DNA of 10,465 bases, taken from Isotricha intestinalis. Taxonomy: Eukaryota > Ciliophora > Litostomatea > Vestibuliferida > Isotrichidae. Below are positions 8,801-10,465 of the stretch, piece by piece. The stretch spans positions 1 through 10,465 of the forward strand of contig JAJJLU010004680.1 in assembly GCA_023807065.1 (NCBI GenBank), in the 5' to 3' direction. The notes under the pieces were generated by a model, which had not been told where the DNA came from, searched no databases, and was given only the letters and a program-made list of their open reading frames with translations. A program made the position numbers and the translations under genes. Position 1 is the first letter of the stretch. Each line of letters opens with the position of its first letter.

Positions 8801-9836
8801 TGTGGGTGTTTCCCTCTCAACAGAGGAAGCCTCCATTGCAGCTCCCTTCACGTCAACAATTCCCGACATCAGCTGCGTTATCAAACTGCTTCGAGAAGGG
8901 AAAGCTGCTTTAGTTACTTCTATTCAAACATTTAAGTATATGATGCTTTATTCTATGGTTCAATTCATCTCTGTAAGTATTTTAATGTGTAATGGTTCTT
9001 ATTTAAGTGATTGGCAATTTATGGCAAGTGATATTTTCGTTATTGTTCCTCTAGCTTTTTTCATTCCTATGACTGAAGCTTATCCTAAATTAACTTATCA
9101 TCAACCTATTGGTGATTTATTATCTTTTCCTGTTCTTTCTTCTATTTTAAGTCAAACTTTCATTGCTGCTATATTTCAATTTGGAGTTTTATTTCTAGTA
9201 TATTATCGATTTAAAGAACAAATTGATTATTGTGGTGATATGACTGAAGACCCAAATCCTGCTTGTGTGGAAAACACAGCAATTTTTTATGTTTCTTTTT
9301 TCCAATTTTTAATTACTGCTGTTGCTTTTTGTACCAGTAAACCTTTTAAAAAAAGAATATATACTAATGTATTATTATTCTTCTATGTTATAATTGGATC
9401 TATTTATTGTGAATATATAATTTTTCATGTTGATTTTTTCGTTTATGAATATTTAAAAATGGTTGCTTTCCCTGATAGTTCTCAAAAAGATAGGATGAAA
9501 CATTCAGATGATGAGGATTATAAAGATTATATAGAAAGTGATGATGGTAATCCTGATACATTGAAATTCATTGAATTTAAATATATTCTTATGATAATAA
9601 CTATATTAAATTTTATAATTAGTATTGTAGTAGAACAATATATAATTCCTTATGTGAAAAAATGTTGGATGAAATCACAAATAGAAAAAATGAAAAAAAA
9701 AATAAATACTAAAGAAAAAGAGGCAGATTTAAATATGATAAATGAAGTTAAGAATTATGCTTTGGTTCAAAATAATAAAAAAAATATAAAAATAAAAAAT
9801 CAACATCAACCGAAAAATACTGTTTTTGATGAATAG
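5880..9836 (+). CDS. P5B-type transport ATPase (ATP13A2/Ypk9-like), 5' end unresolved
   Basis: Frame open for 1318 codons from 5880; the first ATG is at 6255 (1193 residues). The 125 codons before it are clearly family sequence: a hydrophobic hairpin ending LLFNWFP, the GYTKASL segment and FTYIYNKKNKQF. The real start is thus upstream of TGA 5877-5879. Motifs in order: LTGES in the actuator domain (about 6699-6713), PPSLP in M4 (7113-7127), phosphorylated Asp in DKTGT (codon 7242), KGSPE in the nucleotide domain (about 7820), TGDN (8103-8114), GDGANDCGAL (from 8761), then about six C-terminal membrane helices. P5A ATPases have an acidic residue in the M4 motif (PPELP) and pull misplaced helices from the ER membrane; P5B enzymes have PPALP and export polyamines from endolysosomes. 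PPSLP and the overall sequence favour P5B, so polyamine transport in an acidic compartment is inferred. A charged low-complexity insert lies at 8391-8468. A lysine-rich cytosolic tail precedes the TAG stop. No lesion occurs in the 1318 codons. Confidence 0.9.
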   Translation, partial: CTLKRTKCDIFILILLNIFTVGIINLLFNWFPNIQIIGYTKASLNDSFYLGIYCKDGYLYIVEIKRSLIPLSSNKNIKQEILEFVQESFIFTFKLFTYIYNKKNKQFTSFNFSLNHLSKEELLNEMNSGLTNIDEEYNRILYGECDLIVEMGSFFQLLFEEFADPFYLFQIYSIILWALTDYEKYATVIAIMSIFSLFTGAYETYTSMKNIKNMARYSIPIKKYVNVNGEIKIQEVQSSTLVPGDIFEIPEDESALPCDCILLTGAIIVNEAMLTGESTPIVKAHLPSVNKPFDDKEDTQYFLFAGTKIVQKRQQGDQPVLGLVYNIGFNTVKGNLIRSILFPKEVELKFKSDSNKYIAFMAIMTIIAFIPCVFFMVKRAIRLKDEGYEDDYNNLSSTLLERGLDLFTTTVPPSLPACLSIGTTTAISRLKKYGMMCIKRERMNFAGKINMCVFDKTGTLTEDHLDIEGYLPIRSERNVGSNEISTIKSHHVMKFGEFKRSALEMSNESFNYYKDKIALKCRKDKKKELTQLYVECLACCQGITKVNGKLIGDPIDVKMFEGVNWVLSENVENKQNFDALISTFVRPGMEEDLDTKVNRLENDDEIDKVIAGHYEIGIVKRFDFSSKLQRMSVLTKNVNEPFFKCFVKGSPEKIKELCKPNSLPPNFNEELNKCTSQGYRVLALGCKIIKMNFVQCQEMSRTYAESNLTFLGLLIVHNRLKEATPDSLKILSEANLRIRMATGDNILTAICVGKKSNLIPSDSVVYSCEFLKDEIKEGEQMLQWNTIENFKQEDISNVLMMEEIKNSDMTTTVTDLTCLVPEMIGENFRQSIYVPAPKRKEEEKKENTENNENTNDYLEEIEDNIHIDLSQVPFNEEQQEGIVIAVTGTTFETLYRLNHRYLELINHKSNDISLIQKYETFHFVFRLLLKYCSIYARMTPEHKTLLVESLQKESFTVLMCGDGANDCGALKAADVGVSLSTEEASIAAPFTSTIPDISCVIKLLREGKAALVTSIQTFKYMMLYSMVQFISVSILMCNGSYLSDWQFMASDIFVIVPLAFFIPMTEAYPKLTYHQPIGDLLSFPVLSSILSQTFIAAIFQFGVLFLVYYRFKEQIDYCGDMTEDPNPACVENTAIFYVSFFQFLITAVAFCTSKPFKKRIYTNVLLFFYVIIGSIYCEYIIFHVDFFVYEYLKMVAFPDSSQKDRMKHSDDEDYKDYIESDDGNPDTLKFIEFKYILMIITILNFIISIVVEQYIIPYVKKCWMKSQIEKMKKKINTKEKEADLNMINEVKNYALVQNNKKNIKIKNQHQPKNTVFDE
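8761..8880 (+). other. GC-rich patch inside the ATPase gene
   Basis: By direct count these 120 bases hold 62 G+C (about 52%). The 60 bases before hold 21 (35%) and the 60 after hold 20 (33%); the rest of the gene appears lower still. Codons here include TCC, CTC, GCC, CCC, ACG, GAC, ATC, AGC and TGC, which are rare elsewhere in the gene. The patch encodes the GDGANDC loop of the phosphorylation domain and the segment leading to M5, the most conserved part of the protein. The reading frame is not disturbed. Confidence 0.7.
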
Positions 9837-9976
9837 ATTTTTTATATATTATTTATATTTTAAATAATAGAAATATTTGATTAAGTAAATTTTTATTAAT
9901 TTAAATTAAGGAAATTAACCAAAAAAAATTTTAAAAAAAAATAAAAAAATATAAAAATGAGAAAAAAATAAAAAGA

Positions 9977-10228
9977 TTAGGATTGTGATATTTGAGATGA
10001 TTGGTAGTTACTACTACTAAAATATTGATTTTGAAAAAAAGTATTGTTTCATGTTCAAATGAAAGATATATAAATTATGGCAAAAAAACGATAAATTAAG
10101 AAAAATTAAATAAATTTTACTTACAATAGATCATGTATATTTTGTAAATGTGGAAATATAAATTTTAAGGTTTTTATTAATTTGATATACACAAATTTTA
10201 TCTTCGTTTTCTTCTTTATATTTTCCAT
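9977..10228 (-). CDS. Possible tiny two-exon gene, unknown product
   Basis: On the minus strand an ATG at 10228-10226 opens a frame that meets a consensus-like 5' splice site GTAAGT at 10124-10119. A TTTTAG acceptor ends at 10017. Removing the 108-base interval joins 104 and 40 bases into a 47-codon frame ending at TAA 9979-9977. The product starts MENIKKKTKIKF, is basic and hydrophobic at first, and ends in a Ser/Gln/Asn-rich tail (SSNYQSSQISQS). Without splicing the frame ends at TAA immediately after the donor. It would converge with the ATPase gene, with 140 bases between their stops. No homology is recognised, and the piece is short enough to be chance. A different frame over 10210-10135 (YKEENEDKICVYQINKNLK) looks equally protein-like. 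Confidence 0.2.
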
Positions 10229-10342
10229 TATATGAATTAAATGATTTGAAAATAAATCAATAAAAAGATTATAAAAGATTTATTAATTTAATTTAATTTA
10301 TTAATTTTTATTATTTTATAAAAAAATATTACTATTAAAAAT

Positions 10343-10456
10343 TCATTCAAAATATTTAATTCCAGAATTATTTTCATTCAGTAAAGAAAATAAAATGCTT
10401 AAAATAATTAAAGGTAATTCATTTTTAAATAAGAATTTAAATACATCAAGCAGAGA
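10343..10456 (-). pseudogene. Possible C-terminal piece of a minus-strand coding region
   Basis: On the minus strand, a 37-codon open stretch from 10456 reads SLLDVFKFLFKNELPL, then LSILFSLLNENNSGIKYFE, and ends in TGA at 10345-10343. A TAA lies just upstream (10459-10457) and the window ends a few bases later, so the stretch cannot be extended. It has no ATG. The mix of residues is less like A/T noise than its surroundings. It could be a last exon, part of a decayed gene, or chance. Confidence 0.15.
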
Positions 10457-10465
10457 TTATAAAAT

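Noticed and set aside
1..10465. Window-wide genetic code with TAA/TAG read as glutamine
   Set aside because: The kinase halves and the ATPase together hold well over 1800 codons, use CAA and CAG for glutamine, have no internal TAA/TAG, and the reading frames end in TAA, TGA and TAG. Only the decayed regions show the pattern.
1..10465. CRISPR array, tRNA or rRNA genes, transposon ends
   Set aside because: No regularly spaced repeats, no tRNA-like cloverleaf with conserved T-loop, no rRNA-like GC-rich block and no terminal inverted repeats with target duplication were seen on reading both strands.

Overview
The window is eukaryotic nuclear DNA from a very AT-rich genome, roughly three quarters or more A+T in genes and higher between them. 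A P5-type ATPase, a family known only from eukaryotes, sets the domain of life. The extreme base composition and a TGS-domain uridine kinase of the kind otherwise seen in anaerobic bacteria suggest a microbial, possibly anaerobic, eukaryote such as an amoeba, flagellate or rumen fungus. The lineage cannot be fixed from this sequence. The three open genes end in TAA, TGA and TAG and carry no internal stops, so the standard genetic code applies.

Layout. Positions 1-2211 hold a decayed gene on the plus strand. Stitched across many frame changes, it reads as a von Willebrand factor A (VWA) domain protein of about 700 residues with about a dozen stops, nearly all TAA or TAG. About 800 bases of AT-rich DNA with no recognisable gene follow. 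Positions 3038-4734 encode a TGS-domain nucleoside (uridine) kinase broken into two frames at about 3733-3784: the TGS and aminoacylation-like half lies in one frame and the P-loop kinase in another. After it come a compact GC-rich inverted repeat (4832-4849), scraps of a second decayed gene (about 5077-5450) and T-rich DNA.

Positions 5880-9836 encode a long P5B-type transport ATPase with every catalytic motif. Its family-like reading frame extends 125 codons upstream of the first ATG at 6255 and then meets a TGA, so the true 5' end is unresolved. A 120-base stretch inside it has about twice the G+C of the rest of the gene. The right end may carry a tiny spliced gene on the minus strand (9977-10228) and the tail of another minus-strand coding stretch (10343-10456). 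Both are weak.

Nothing links the genes into one pathway, and the window looks like ordinary genome with one or two decaying members of gene families. I see no convincing new biological system. The points most worth checking are the kinase frame break, the near-exclusive TAA/TAG stops of the pseudogene, the GC-rich patch in the ATPase, and the hairpin at 4832.
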